A stretch of DNA of 64,000 nt from Triplophysa rosa (lineage: Eukaryota; Chordata; Actinopteri; Cypriniformes; Nemacheilidae): contig NC_079902.1 in the NCBI RefSeq assembly GCF_024868665.1, positions 12,366,550 through 12,430,549 on the forward strand, given 5' to 3'. A program made the position numbers and the translations under genes. Shown here one piece after another: positions 13,780 to 26,262 of the stretch. The number at the start of each line of letters is the position of its first letter. Within the stretch, counting starts at the first letter, position 1. Under the pieces are notes generated by a model. That model was not told the origin of the DNA, did no database searches, and saw only the letters and a program-made list of their open reading frames with translations.

Positions 13780-14520
13780 TCTTATAAACTTGCAGAAACA
13801 GGTCAAAATTGTCATGACTAAAATGGCTGAAAGGCTAATTACAGACCCCATTATTCCCCATGTATCTTTAGAATCATTTCCATGTACTACAGTTTCCCCA
13901 AAACAATGGAAACTTTCTCTTTTTTGTTTAGCACAGAATGCTGAGTTGTCTGATTTTGCTTTTCACCAAATGTGGCAAGCAGATGGCTTTTGTTTTAAAG
14001 ATAATTAAGATCCCACTAATCTGGTGCCTTTTAAAATGAAACAGTCGCTTCATCAGTCCTTCATTAGTTAAGATAATATTGTGGAAATGCACAATTAATT
14101 TGCATGGTATATCTTTAATTCATTAAATACCCCCAATTTTGTAATAATATGATTAATGCCATGAAGTTGTTATCTATAAATTATTCTTAAATTAATACGT
14201 CATGATAAAACTTTATGCATTAGCAAGAGCTGAGGTTTTGGCTATGCCAAAAGCCCAGAGAACTAATTACAGAGGGTAATTTATTAAATCTTGGCGAAAG
14301 AAACAAACAAGTATAAATTGATATATTAATCATGTGCTTCATTACGTTAATCTGGGAGCGATTTGGGGTGAAAATGACAAATCTCTGTTGAGCGGCAGGA
14401 ACTTGATAATGGAGATACTGCTCATAAATTTAGTCCGAATAAAGGTCTCATTAAAAGAAGCATAATTTAATTAAGAGTTAGCCATCGCCCTCCAAATGCA
14501 TTAATTACCTTGGGTAGGAT
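13780..14520. promoter_or_regulatory. candidate conserved non-coding block with octamer and homeodomain sites
   Basis: The block contains many TAATTA/ATTAAT homeodomain cores and a perfect octamer ATTTGCAT (14098-14105) directly next to ACAAT (14091-14095). Its base composition is smoother than the neighbouring repeats. It has no open frame with coding character. Conservation cannot be tested here. Confidence 0.3.
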
Positions 14521-14851
14521 GAGATGAGTTTTGGGACTACTGATGATTTCATCATGGCCAGTGTTGCTGCTAACTGTGGCAGAGACCTGCTGTTGTTGAC
14601 AGGATAATGGATTGGGTGTCTGGGGATGAAGCTGTTCACCTTGCCAGAGAGAACAGAGAGGAGACACAGAGGACTATACTGGACCCCAAGAGCTGGACAT
14701 CCCCACGACACAACTTCTTTGTTCATGATTCAAAAATTTCTTCTACATGATCAATGTTTAAATTTGTTCCGTGAAAAAATAATTAGGGGAGAATGTTTTG
14801 TTTTAAAACTCTCAAATTTGTTTACTTGGAAAAAAAGTTATGCCCTTACAC

Positions 14852-15840
14852 TAGGGATGCACCGAATCTAACATTCTTGGCCGAAGCCGAAGCCGAACAT
14901 GATGTGAAACACTTGGCCGAAGGCCGAATAATACCGAACACCGAATATGGTTTTTGCATTTCTTCTATTTATTAAGCTATTTTTTCACTATTGCACAAAC
15001 TGAATAGTCAAAATTTGCTTTTAAAAATTTGTCTTGCTTTTCAATAAAATACAATACAACTTAATATAAAATTGAGCAAAACAAAATACATTAAAACAAA
15101 ACATTTAATAGCCTATATTAATTAGGCCTATAACTGACTGGTAAAAGAATGTAATGTAAGTTACTCTGTACCCCTACAACAAAACAGTTCATTAAAAAGT
15201 GTCATTCCACATTAGGCCTATAAACTAAAAATACGAATAAACTAAAACTGTTGGATTATTATAGGCTACTTTGCAAAGTGATTTTAAGAAAAAAAAAACA
15301 TCGAACGCAAGCAATTCTGACTGATGCTGACTGACAACCATTTCAGTTCACGTCTCTCCTCCAAACTCCGCCCACAGAAGCTGACTGTTCTCTGGTGCAC
15401 TCGTGGCCGGGATGCACAGAACATACTTTGACAAGTTGTTTAGTACAGGGAACTGTGTGCGCGCGACCACTGTATGATGTCAAAGGATGTCGCGAGCGGC
15501 GGGGCTACTGTCAGACAGCCCGCTTCCGTCTGAAGTACACAAGTTACCGACCGGTAAAGACGCTTTCATTCGGAAATTTACTTCCGTGCGGCAAGTCCCG
15601 TGCTGTGTCTTTCTCTGACACCTTAAAATGCTCCACACACACACTGCCAAAATGTTTGCGGCATTAATAAAGCGCACGTCTCTCTCTCTCTCTCTGCGCT
15701 GGTTGCTAGTTGATCGTTTCTCGAGTCATGTTCGGTAAAATTTATTCGGCCATTTCACATATTCGGCCGAATACCGAACATGCGTTTTTTGCTATTTTCG
15801 GCCGAATATATTCGGTGGCCGAACATTCGGTGCATCCCTA
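14852..15840. mobile_element. non-autonomous hAT element
   Basis: The 989-bp element has inverted ends TAGGGATGCACCGAA and TTCGGTGCATCCCTA, and an exact 8-bp target-site duplication CCTTACAC on both sides (14844-14851 and 15841-15848). Several GGCCGAA words form subterminal repeats at both ends. No transposase frame is present, so it depends on an autonomous hAT elsewhere. The intact duplication suggests a fairly recent insertion. Confidence 0.88.
15660..15695. repeat. TC microsatellite inside the hAT element
   Basis: A run of about ten CT units lies near the right side of the hAT element. Confidence 0.7.
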
Positions 15841-15919
15841 CCTTACACCACCCCAATCCTGAATGATTTAAAACATTATTTCAAAATAGTTACAGGGATA
15901 CATTCAACCAACAACTCTT

Positions 15920-16170
15920 TAAGGCCCAGTTTCACAGACTAGGTTTAAAGCTAGTCCCAGACTAAAAAGAATGTGTGACCTGTCTTAACTGAATATAACT
16001 TGCCCAGTAATATCTTAAAATATATCAGTCCCATTGTTTTGTCTCAAGATGCACACCAGTAATGTATTCTTCTAAGGCATTTTTTTATAAAAGTGACATA
16101 AATAACTTAATTCAACTAAGGCATAGTCCTGGCTTAAGCTAAACCGTGTCTAAACCGGGCCTAGAAGTAT
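15920..16170. repeat. dispersed repeat related to 24.47-24.69 kb
   Basis: It shares the order CCC(A/G)GTTTCA, GCTAGTCCCAGACTAAA and a related right end (…TTGTCT or …CCGTGTCTAAACC) with the copy at 24.47 kb, and the ends are weakly complementary (a fold-back MITE type). An octamer ATGCAAAT (16181-16188) lies just outside its right edge. Confidence 0.55.
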
Positions 16171-19100
16171 AACAGACAATATGCAAATGAAGGCCTATTA
16201 ACTCCATTTAGCTTTTATCCCATTTCAGTACAGTAATGTAGAAAGTAGCATTTGCAACCCTCCCTGAACAATGGGTTTTTCCTCTTACGTGCAGCTAGCT
16301 TTTGTGGACCTTATAGATAAAATAAACAACATATCAAATTTTACCCTTGGACTATTTTTGTTCCCTAAAGACTTCATATTTTTACACTTAAAATACTCCC
16401 CCAATAATATGTTGATACCCCTTACTGATCTGACTGATTACTCCAATCGTTCTATGGGTTAGACTGATCTTATTTTGGTCAAGTACATCTGAAGTACATG
16501 CAATGTCTAACATACAGTAACAGTCATGTCAACAGTGCTCCTGCATCACTGCCATTTTCCTCTGTCTTTATCATGTATGCTCATTTACAACTCATATGGC
16601 AGTTTGCCATACAGCACACAAACATTCCCTTCTCACACTTTCTCTCTTTCCGCTGGGGTGAGAAGGGCGCAGTAGGGATGACAGCTCAAAGCCGTGGAAA
16701 CTGACATGTCAATGGCACATACAAGCTGTTGCGAGCTGCACTGGAGGGGATGCGCTGCATACACTACAACTGCTTCCTCTCTGTGACAGCCTGACAAAGA
16801 CATTCGACTACCTTTCACTGCTACACACATCACGTGTGGACCACATGTGGCAAAGACAGACAACTGCTCTGCCTCTTCAGCAGCTCGTGGCATCATTTAT
16901 TCAATATTTTTAAAAAATGCTTTGGCAATGACTTAAAAGATAATAATTAGTTTGGGCGAAAATAGATCTTTTCCACAGTAAAACATAAATCGTTTCTTTG
17001 TTAGTTTCAAAGGTATGAAATCGGTTTCTGTAGTTTTTTTTATACGAACACTCAGTTATTAATTCATGAACCAGAAAGCCACGAAGATTCAACAATGACA
17101 TAACAGCAAGAAAGCACAAAATCTCCAACCTTTCCACATTTGTTTCTTCTTAAATACAGAAACATCATGTGTTAAAAATTAAAATCCTCTAAACAATCTG
17201 TGCAGCCTCTACACCGAAGTGCAAAGCTAACACAGCCCCCTCCACCTCCCACCCCTCTTCAGCCCCCCCTCACAAATGATACTCCAGCCCACAGCTGCAG
17301 TTTTCCAGAAAGACACTCACCATCGCACAGTCGCTCTTCTAAAACCTTCCCTGTATGTTTAAAGGGGGACGTGCAGATTATGTAGCAGGAAAAGCCGTGT
17401 AAAACTCTCCAGCCGTGTCACTCTGAGCCCGGAGACAAGGGCAGACGAGCGGCAGTCTTCCGTTCCACAGCTGCACCGAGCCGAGCCCTCCCAGCACTGG
17501 GAGCCATCGCATTCAGCCAAGATTGCTTCATACAAAAGTTGACAATGCCCCAGTGAAAGCCATTGTTGATATTCAACATTTTTTAAATAGCTGAGCGGAA
17601 TGGACAACATGGCAGACTGCAAAACTTGGTAGGGAAAACTGACCTGGATCTGCCGAAAAGCTTCATATAAATAAGAAAAGCCTGAGACAAAAAAAACTAA
17701 ATTATTTTTCTTTTGTTAGGAGAATGTTATTGGGGTTACAGTAGGTCTAAGGATCATCTCACACCTCAAAACAGAACCGAACAGAAATGTAAATGAACTT
17801 GCAATGCATAAGCACATAACATTTTGCAAAGGTCTAGAACGCGGTGGCATACTGCCAAGTCACAGCAGTGAAAACATGATTTCTAAATGGCCATATTAAT
17901 GATGACCTTGCCGACTCATCCATTTCAGACCTTAATTGTTGTTCTGATTGCCTTGATGGCTCCTGACAGTAAGTGGTGTTTGATTTCCATCTTTGTCAAA
18001 GTGACAACCACAGATTAATAAAGACATTTAACTCAGCTCTCACCGCCCATCTGTCAATACGCAACCTGGGGCAAATGAAAGGGGATTAAATAAACATGGA
18101 GGATCTTATGAATTTGATTATGTAATTTAATTTGTGTGAATTGAATAGACAGGTAGGTGAAATGCCACAAAAGTGGTCCTGCATACCTGTGGTCTCACCC
18201 CGGTGGACAGGTTTTTATGGACAGGTGGCATGGCCAGGCGCCAACATTTCAATAAATAAACACTACAATAAATGGCACTACAAATGTGAAAATTCATGCA
18301 TATTTTTTTAACTGTGTATTATCTCAAAACAAGTATCCGACCCCTTTATTTTCCTGTACAAATCCAAACCGCGCAAACGTATCTGGGCTGCGCAGGAAAT
18401 TACAGTTGAAACATGTTTTTGTGAATTATATCGTAAGCTCACGAAATAAACATTTACATGCGTAAGGGATATTCATATATGGGTCTTGTGCGCCCATACG
18501 TAAACTACGTGAATGTGTGCGTGCATTTCCTGCAAAAAAATCTAACCTTACATACATACCGAGTAAAAAAAATTAGTCGTGACCTGCATATCACACCTTT
18601 CAGCTGTCTTTCCACACGAATAATGCGAAGGTACTCACATCTCCGGAAGAACCATCACCACATTTCCACTGTGATTATTTGTTTGTTTGGCTCGTGCAAG
18701 GTTCCAGTTCGCGTGCGCACCTGAAAAGTGTCCCGTGTGGTGCAGATGCAACTGTAAAAATGAGTTCTGCCCCAGAAAAAAATATTTAATTAACAACAGT
18801 AAATAGGGTAAAACCCCAACGAAACTATGGCATTGTGTATTTTTCCATTGTTTCTTCTACAAAAAAACCTCCACTTTTTAAAGGAAATTCACAACTGTGA
18901 GGTGTGCTTTACATCTGGTCTCCGTGACATCCAAAGGGCTTTTAGGTTTAATGTCAGTATGGGATTACTCACCCAGAAAACGGGCACCCGGCTGGCCATC
19001 TGAGCGGGAGGAGGCAACTCGAATTGTATAATTATATTGATCAGGGACAAATTACAGCCTTGACAGCAGAGGCCGGCCCAGTCTGATCTTACAGGTCTGT

Positions 19101-19379
19101 TGGGGAAAGGAGCAAAGCTACGGAGAGAGTGCAAAAGAGAGATCTTCTTGGAAATCTACGTCTTTGGCACTCATCTCAAACCATTACCTGCCATCAAAGT
19201 GCTAATTTTACTGTGCACATTACGCCCAATCCTACTCGTCCAACCCCCTCCATGCTGGGCTGGATGGAGAAGCCTGGTGGGAAAACGACATTCAATCTGC
19301 CGGCCGACCCATTCAGGCCAAATTGTCAAATGATGGCTTTCCACCTCTAAAGTTTCAGGAAGTAAAGGTGGCACCAGCC

Positions 19380-19594
19380 GGCTCTCACTAAATCCTTGGT
19401 GTTTCTAGTCAGATCCGTGGGCGTGGCTTGTTGGTTTTGACTAAATCCTTGGTGTTTCAAGTCTTACGAAACCTTTACCCTAACCCACACCCTAACCTTA
19501 CTCTAACCATCTAAACTACCTATTGTTAAAATAGCCAAAAAACACGGTTGCGTGATGATGTCAGACTCGAAACACCAAGGATTTAGTGAGAGCC
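19380..19594. mobile_element. 215-bp MITE with 10-bp target duplication
   Basis: Ends GGCTCTCACTAAATCCTTGG and its near-perfect complement (CCAAGGATTTAGTGAGAGCC) face inward. The flanks carry the same ten bases GGCACCAGCC (19370-19379 and 19595-19604). The middle holds a telomere-like run of CCCTAACC/CCTAACC units, common in fish MITEs. A 9-11-bp duplication would fit Mutator-like elements; that assignment is inference. Confidence 0.75.
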
Positions 19595-20339
19595 GGCACC
19601 AGCCCTTGGCTGAAATGAAGACACGGACGCAGTTGAAAAAGGAATATGGAAAAAGGATAAATTCCCACAACTCATTCTGATTTTCTCTTCTCCTTAAAAC
19701 ATTAAAAAAGTTTGTTTTCATTAATAACGGTAGAAAATGCTAGAATAAACTACATAGTTGTTTATAGCCTATGTATATTTACTTTACTACATGAATGCTG
19801 TGGTAGAAAAAAACTGTCCCATAACTTCATAGTTTTGTGGTGCATTTTTAATAGACAATAAGACAAAAAGTAATCAAAAGAAATCGGCAGACCTCATGCA
19901 CCAGTATCAAACAACTTAAACACAGTATTGAAAATCAGCCTCAGTACAGGTGAACATACAGCCAAACACATGAGCACCCGTGCACGAAGCTAAGACAAAC
20001 GTTAAGTCAAAACAAAGCTTAACCCTCATGGCCAAGGCACACAAGATTTCTGTAATATTGTACGCAATACCCCCCAATCCCCACCCACACCCGGAAAGAG
20101 GGCTGCTCTCTTTGCTAATTAAGTGCTAATGGTTGTAGCCCTGCAGAGAATACTAATTAGGATTTCTATTCTCCTTTTGGACGAGCATGTACTTCAACAC
20201 GGCCTAATGAGGGGAGGCAGGTATGTGTGTGCTGTGTGCCGGGTTAATAGGGGGTCCACTCTCAGGCCTCAGGGCTCGGGGTTGAAGTGGGGGGCGTTTC
20301 CTGTGTCTTGGCTTCTCTTAAGGCTCTCACATACAGTAG

Positions 20340-20363
20340 AACCACACACACACACACACACAA
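20340..20363. repeat. AC microsatellite
   Basis: A short uninterrupted run of about ten AC units. Confidence 0.85.
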
Positions 20364-20512
20364 TGAGTAAAATCTCTTGAAAGTAAAAACTCAAGCAAGA
20401 TTCCTAATGTATGTACACTATAAACTATCCTAAAACTCACCCTATCTCTTTGACACAAACATATTGTTTCCTCTATCCATTCACCTTGCCACTAGTTCAC
20501 TGTCTTAAAGAT

Positions 20513-20862
20513 CCAATGTGTTATTTTTTGGGAGGATCTATTGACAAAAATGTTATTGACAAACATATTATGTAAGTCTTCCGAGGTGTATAAAACCCTT
20601 ACATAATGAAGCATTATGTTTTCATTTTATTATGCATGGAATTCGCCATGTTGTTTCTACAGTAGCCCTGAACGGACAAACTAGTATACAGAGCGTTTCG
20701 CAAATACATTGTCTCCTTTGGTAAAGAAGTGGAAACGTGACGACATCTTAGTCCTGTGTCAGCCACCGTTGTGCTTCGAAAGAGAGGGTTGGAGTTAGTT
20801 GTTGGTTGCAGTTCGCAACCTCACTACTAGATGTCGCTAAATTTCATACACTGGACCTTTAA
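20513..20862 (-). repeat. TTAAAGG(T/G)CC dispersed element, reversed copy
   Basis: It is bounded by TTAAAGATCC and GGACCTTTAA. The internal CTACAGTAGCCCTGAACGGA block is shared, in the opposite orientation, with copies at 33.66-34.03 kb and 53.16-53.56 kb. It is non-coding and MITE-like. Confidence 0.75.
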
Positions 20863-21085
20863 AGTGATAAAGATCAGAACACAAAAGAAGATATTTTGAA
20901 GAATTTTGATTACTGAAAAACGGCGGAACCTAGACACATAACCAATGCAAGAGAGTGGGTTCCACTGTTGTTCAGTTACCAACATTCTTCAAAATACCTT
21001 CTTTTGTGTTCTGCAGAAGAAAGTAAGTCTTTGAGTCAGGTTTGAATTGACAAGATGACAGAATTAAAATCGTTGACCCTTTAAG
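20863..21085 (-). repeat. dispersed repeat with AACACAAAAGAAGATATTTTGAAGA core
   Basis: It shares the ACACAAAAGAAGATATTTTG core and the terminal ...CCCTTTAA with the copy at 50.43-50.72 kb. This is a very common cyprinid repeat and is non-coding. Confidence 0.55.
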
Positions 21086-23560
21086 GCCTGTTATAGTTCA
21101 TTAAAGTTTACCTGAGTATTCAATATTGAATCATTCAATCAAGTTCAATCAAATGTAAACAAAGTATTGGCATATTTTGCAGCAACCTCTAAGAATGGTA
21201 CTGTTATGCGTTCAGTCCATTCAATTGCAAAACTGACAAAGCTTGTTTTTTTATTTCATAATCTTAATATGTCTTTACACTCTATTTAAGTTCCACGCTC
21301 TGCATACAGTATTAGGCAATTCAAGAACAACTCAACTTACTTGCACTGAGAGTAAATAAAACAAGTTCTCAGAGAGCAGTCACTTCAAAACTGCTTGCCA
21401 CTGAGAAAACCATTCCAGTCAGCCAAAACTTCCTGTCGCTTTTTTCTTTTTTGGGGCAATGACTAGATAAAAAATAAATATACACACATTGTGCAAAGCG
21501 GAGAGACAGCGGAGAATCTGATTGCAGTGTAATGTAAGTGGGAATACGAGGGGAAGTGCATGTGCGTAAACACGTAGTTTGGGGGTGGTATTGGAATTAC
21601 CTGCGAGAGATAATGGCAATGCATTAGATTAACTCTCCTTCCTTAAATGCGACACATTTAAGTAATCTTGTCCCCCAAAAACATGTCAATGGCTGAAAGG
21701 CTGCCTCAGCGCTATCAGGACCCTCTGGTCCCCCACACTGATGCAGCTGGCAAAACGCTACCGTGGACTGTCAAAACGCACAGAGAGATCTAGTTATAAT
21801 ATAATTGAATTTTCATATCAGAGGAGACCAGAGTTCTAGCAGACAATAGGAGTGCTGAGTCCTCTCTGATATTGGCACAGACCCTTTGCCACGCGCATGA
21901 AATCAGTATGTTAATGTTCCCGGGTTTCCTTTTTTTAAGGGCACTTGTGCCTTCGCAATGTAATACCGATGGGGTTTCAAAAAATTGCAACTATTGATAA
22001 GTAGGCAGCTAGAAACCCGTAGACCACCCCCTCCCGTTGCCTTTCCAGTCCGACCTAACAAGCTACCAGACTCTGCTGCACCCCCATCCCACAGCCCTTT
22101 ATTAAAATTGTAATTTATTTTTCTAAATCAGAACGACAGCTTGCTTTCTTTTCTCTGCAGCAGGCACTGAATCAAGCCACTTTAATTACTTTCGTAACTT
22201 CGCTGACCCTGGGACTGCGCCTTGTGCCGAGAAAATGGGCCGCCGACAAAGCTCTCCGCATGCCATGGCCGCCTTCGTTGATTTAAAATGCAGGAATTTA
22301 TCAAGCGCCGGTTTCTATATGATTTTGTTAACATTTCACCTCTTTTCCAGGCTTTTATTTGACCCTCTCAGACCTCGCTAGACCACCTCCGCTCACAGCA
22401 AACACTCTGTAAATACAGAAGTTCAAGCGGGAAACACACTTGTATGTAGTTGTGCATGTGTGTCAAGAAAGCGACAGATTTAACACTGTCCTCTGCCTGG
22501 GCTGCTTTGCAAATATCAGCAGGAATCAACAATGCACTTGATATCTCAGCAGCTTGTGACCTACAGGGTCAGGGTCAACCTGCAGATAATACACAATCAA
22601 TGTGAGAAACCCCACAGGTTACATTAAACTCTGAAGGTTTATTCATAAAAAATATCTCTCTGAAGAATGCGATGTGTTAAGGTTATAGGCCACATGCTCA
22701 AAACCGAAGGTTTCTCCTTTCTTAAGTCAAATGCCCAAAGCCACGTATCTGCTCTACCAAAAGCTTCTCCCAACATTTAACCCTCCTGAGCTGTTTGTCT
22801 TAGTAAAGGTTTTAATATGCTGTAATCCATGCTATCATCCTCACCTTCTGACTGGCTTCTCTCTGTTCCAGCCTGCCCGCTGACTAAAACACCAGGCTAA
22901 CCCGGTGGGCACGGCCGTGGGCTGACGGTCTGATAATTGAATGAGTGATTATCTGTCTCATTATTAGACAATGATACAGAGTGCACGGCCATATATCTGG
23001 AATATTAATGAGAAGCTGCAGGGGGCTTGATAAGAAGGAATGGTGTGGCTGTTATAATAGGGTTTAAAACATGTTGCCCAGGTTGGGGTGGCCCTGCCGA
23101 CTTGGATTGGGTTCATTCTGAGCAACCTTTACACATAGCTTGCAGCTTGATGTGTGATCAGCAGCTAATGTATGTCCCGAGTCTCAACCCAGATCTGAGG
23201 CCTGCCAGCAGCAACTGGAGCAAATAGATCAATGACCTTTGGCCATATACAAACTAGGCAAATAACCAAATCAATTAACTATTCACCATTATTATAGTGC
23301 ACTTTTTACAAAATATTGTGGGCAATAGTCGTTGATGTTGACAGTTGATGTAAAATTTAGTCATGTTAGTATTTTAACCCCCCCCCAAATGGTTTTAAGC
23401 CCGTTAATATCTTTTGCTGTATTGTGTCGAAATATCATCTTACATTTCCAAACATTAATTTTTCTGTTATTTGTAATAATCCAGTGAGATTTTTGTATAC
23501 ACAAGGAGTGTGACAACAGCCGGTGCTCCACACGGAGAACTGGTCTCACCACCATCCTCG

Positions 23561-24122
23561 TGTCACGACTGGTGGTGAAGAACCCAAGCGCAAGCAACGG
23601 CAGTGAAGGGGTTAACAGATATATTTATTTAAACAGAAACAGAAACAAAACACCCACAATGGGGAAAACGGAACTCAGAAATATATATATAAAACAAAAG
23701 ACTTCCCACGAGGGGGCAAAATGAAAACAAGACAAATAACTAAACTCAAGGTACTCGACACAACGTCTTAAACTAAAACAAGGCAGGATAAAACTAAAGC
23801 AAAAACACAAGACTCACAGTTCTCACACGACACAGGAACACGGGCGACGGCATGAACACATACACAAGCACAGGACAAAGAAACATGAGGGTAAATATAG
23901 GAACACAAACGAGGGATAACGACATGGGGCAGGTGTGGTACATTAAACACTTAGGGAAGGATAACGAGGAAACGAGATGGCGGGAACAGAGACGAGACAC
24001 TGGAAAAACACATGAGAGGTAAAAACAAACATCTCATGGCCTTCCCACATAAAACCCAAGGACTCTGCCCCGATCCCACCACACGACTAGAATAACATAA
24101 ACAAGACGGTGGGACCGTGACA
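23561..24122 (-). mobile_element. solo LTR of a retrotransposon
   Basis: The 562-bp unit begins TGTCACGACT and ends GACCGTGACA, i.e. TG..CA termini with short inverted ends. It is flanked by an exact 5-bp duplication CCTCG (23556-23560 and 24123-24127). Read on the minus strand it ends with an AATAAATA poly(A)-type signal near the 3' side, as expected of an LTR. No gag, pol or second LTR is nearby, so it is a solo LTR left by recombination. Ty3/Gypsy-type is likely from general resemblance. Confidence 0.8.
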
Positions 24123-24470
24123 CCTCGAGTCTATTATTACATGAAGAAAGAGAAAAAACCTTACCTGCAAAGATACCTGAAAAATAAGTGTACGAAAGCA
24201 GCTTTAAACGCAAAGTGAGGTCTCATCAAATATTGATTTGATTTTGTTAATAGTTAATTAAATCAATCGATAAATAAAATGTCATTGTGACGTTTTTGAA
24301 GTGCCTAAAAATGTTCACAGTGCTATACGTAACTATGCAGGTGTCTTCAAGCATCTTGGAGAAATTGCCACAGTTCGTTTAGTTCTTCTAGACATTTAGT
24401 TTGTCTCAGTTTTTTCCACTTCCTTCATGTATTAATTTGTGCAAAAATCTTACTGGATTAATACATATAG

Positions 24471-24692
24471 GCCCGGTTTCATATAGGCTTAAGGCTAGTC
24501 CCAGACTAAAATGAATGTTTGAGCAGTTTTAACTAAAGATAAATTTCCCTGACACATCTTAATATACTGTGTGTCAGTATATGTCTAAGGCATATGTCTA
24601 AGGGATTTTTACAAAAGCGACTTAAATATCTTAATTCAACTAAGGCATGGTCCTAATTTAAGATAAGCCTTGTCTGTGGAACCGAGCTATAA
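24471..24692. repeat. dispersed repeat related to 15.92-16.17 kb
   Basis: It contains GGCCCGGTTTCA, GCTAGTCCCAGACTAAAATG and the end GATAAGCCTTGTCTGTGGAA, matching the copy upstream. Confidence 0.55.
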
Positions 24693-24789
24693 TGCCAAAA
24701 GAAGAGTTTGGAAATGTAAACTGATATTTTCATACACCACAGTGAAAGATATAAATAACTGGCTTAAAACCATTTTACTGGGGTGAAAG

Positions 24790-25066
24790 TACAACATCCC
24801 TAAGACTTTTGCACAGTACTGTTCTTGTTTCTCATGTATTTAGCTTTTTCTATTCTATTTATAGGTTGGGCTGTATAATACACAGTACACATGTGATTGT
24901 GCAAAACTTTAATTTATTCTTGCTGCTACGTGGAATATGCTTGTTGTGTGCTATTTTTGTATTTTGTGTTGGTGTTTTGCTTAAGTGTGTGTTTTACCAC
25001 AGGAGTTGCACTTGAAATTTCATTGTACACAGTGCAATGACAATAAATGCATTCATTCATTCATAA
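24790..25066 (+). mobile_element. LINE 3'-end fragment
   Basis: The sequence ends TTTCATTGTACACAGTGCAA followed by TGACAATAAATGC and an (ATTC)n tail. This is the typical 3' end of fish L1/Tx1-type non-LTR elements. The 68-codon hydrophobic frame at 24809-25015 belongs to this tail and is not a gene. Confidence 0.55.
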
Positions 25067-26228
25067 TGCCATCAGCTTAACTCATTTATCAGCTTTAATA
25101 TCTGGGTTTCAAAATCTACAGTATTTTTCTAAAGGCATAAAAAGAGAGAAACCTTAAATCACATCTTATGGTTGTTTAGCTTCTGGTTTTAGCCTTTTCT
25201 CTCATTTTAAAAATATTTTTTGAAAGTTATTTTCTTATTCACTTTGTTTCTGAAATGTAAATGTTGTCAACTACTGTATAATTGGATCGAAACGTTTCCT
25301 GTTTAATGTTTTATTTGGTTAAATTTGGAACAGAGGGGTGGAAGCCTGCATGAATTGCTGGATCAAAATCTACCACATATTACATTGAAAAGCAATATTT
25401 CTCTTTTTAGTATGCAATAATTGTGCTTAGGCTGGTGAAGTACCTTATTATAGGTTTGTCAAGGAGAGAAAGCCCTGTTCCCATGGCGACTATGAAAGCC
25501 ATTTGCCTCCTTTTCAGTTGGGTAATGAACTTCTTTCCTCTTTATGTCACTCTTCCTCTCCACTTTCAGCATCTCAGAAGTCCACGTCCTTGAAATCTTT
25601 CCTTTATTCTCAAATGTGACAAACAACAAAGCATGAAACCATGAAGTAAAGTCATCACCCATCAGGCTGAACGGTTTGATAATAAAAAAGTAAAGCTATG
25701 TAAGTAGAAACAGAATATCTAAGGGCCGTAGCCCTTCACCACTTTTGTAAGCGTGACTCAAGGTTTAGTGCTAACACGAACACAAAATATTTCTGTCATT
25801 TATGTTTAAATGGTTGTGACCTGAAAAAACTGTCGTTTTTACTGTAGAAAGACTTTAAATGTTAAAAGATGGCAATGAACTCGCAAGGGATCACCAGGTA
25901 AATAACACAAATCACCACATCAGCAGAATCATTTATAGGATGTCATTAGGGTTTTGTCTCCTTCAATGACCTGTGATCTTCAATGAGTCCGTGACTACTA
26001 CCTCATTCTAAGACGTAAACATGAGCTGCATGCAGGCCTGAAGGTTTTACCTGCATGTACCAGTGAATGCAAGAATAATCAATTATGGAAAATGAATAAA
26101 TATGCCTACCTTATTTGGAAGTTGAAAGTTGCTTTCAACTATTTAAACTACGTATATGGGACTTCAAAAGAGTTTTTCACAGCGTCACAGTTAGTTTTGA
26201 ATAATATTTACAATATATTACAATTGTA

Positions 26229-26262
26229 CAAGTGTGTGTGTGAGTGTGTGCGCGTGTGTATT
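26229..26262. repeat. imperfect TG microsatellite
   Basis: GTGTGTGTGTGAGTGTGTGC and the following bases form an interrupted TG run. Confidence 0.7.

Noticed and set aside
17359..17622. 87-codon minus-strand frame in a relatively GC-rich patch
   Set aside because: No domain and no splice context. The patch may be regulatory, but coding evidence is absent.
24809..25015. 68-codon hydrophobic plus-strand frame
   Set aside because: It lies within a LINE 3' tail ending in (ATTC)n.
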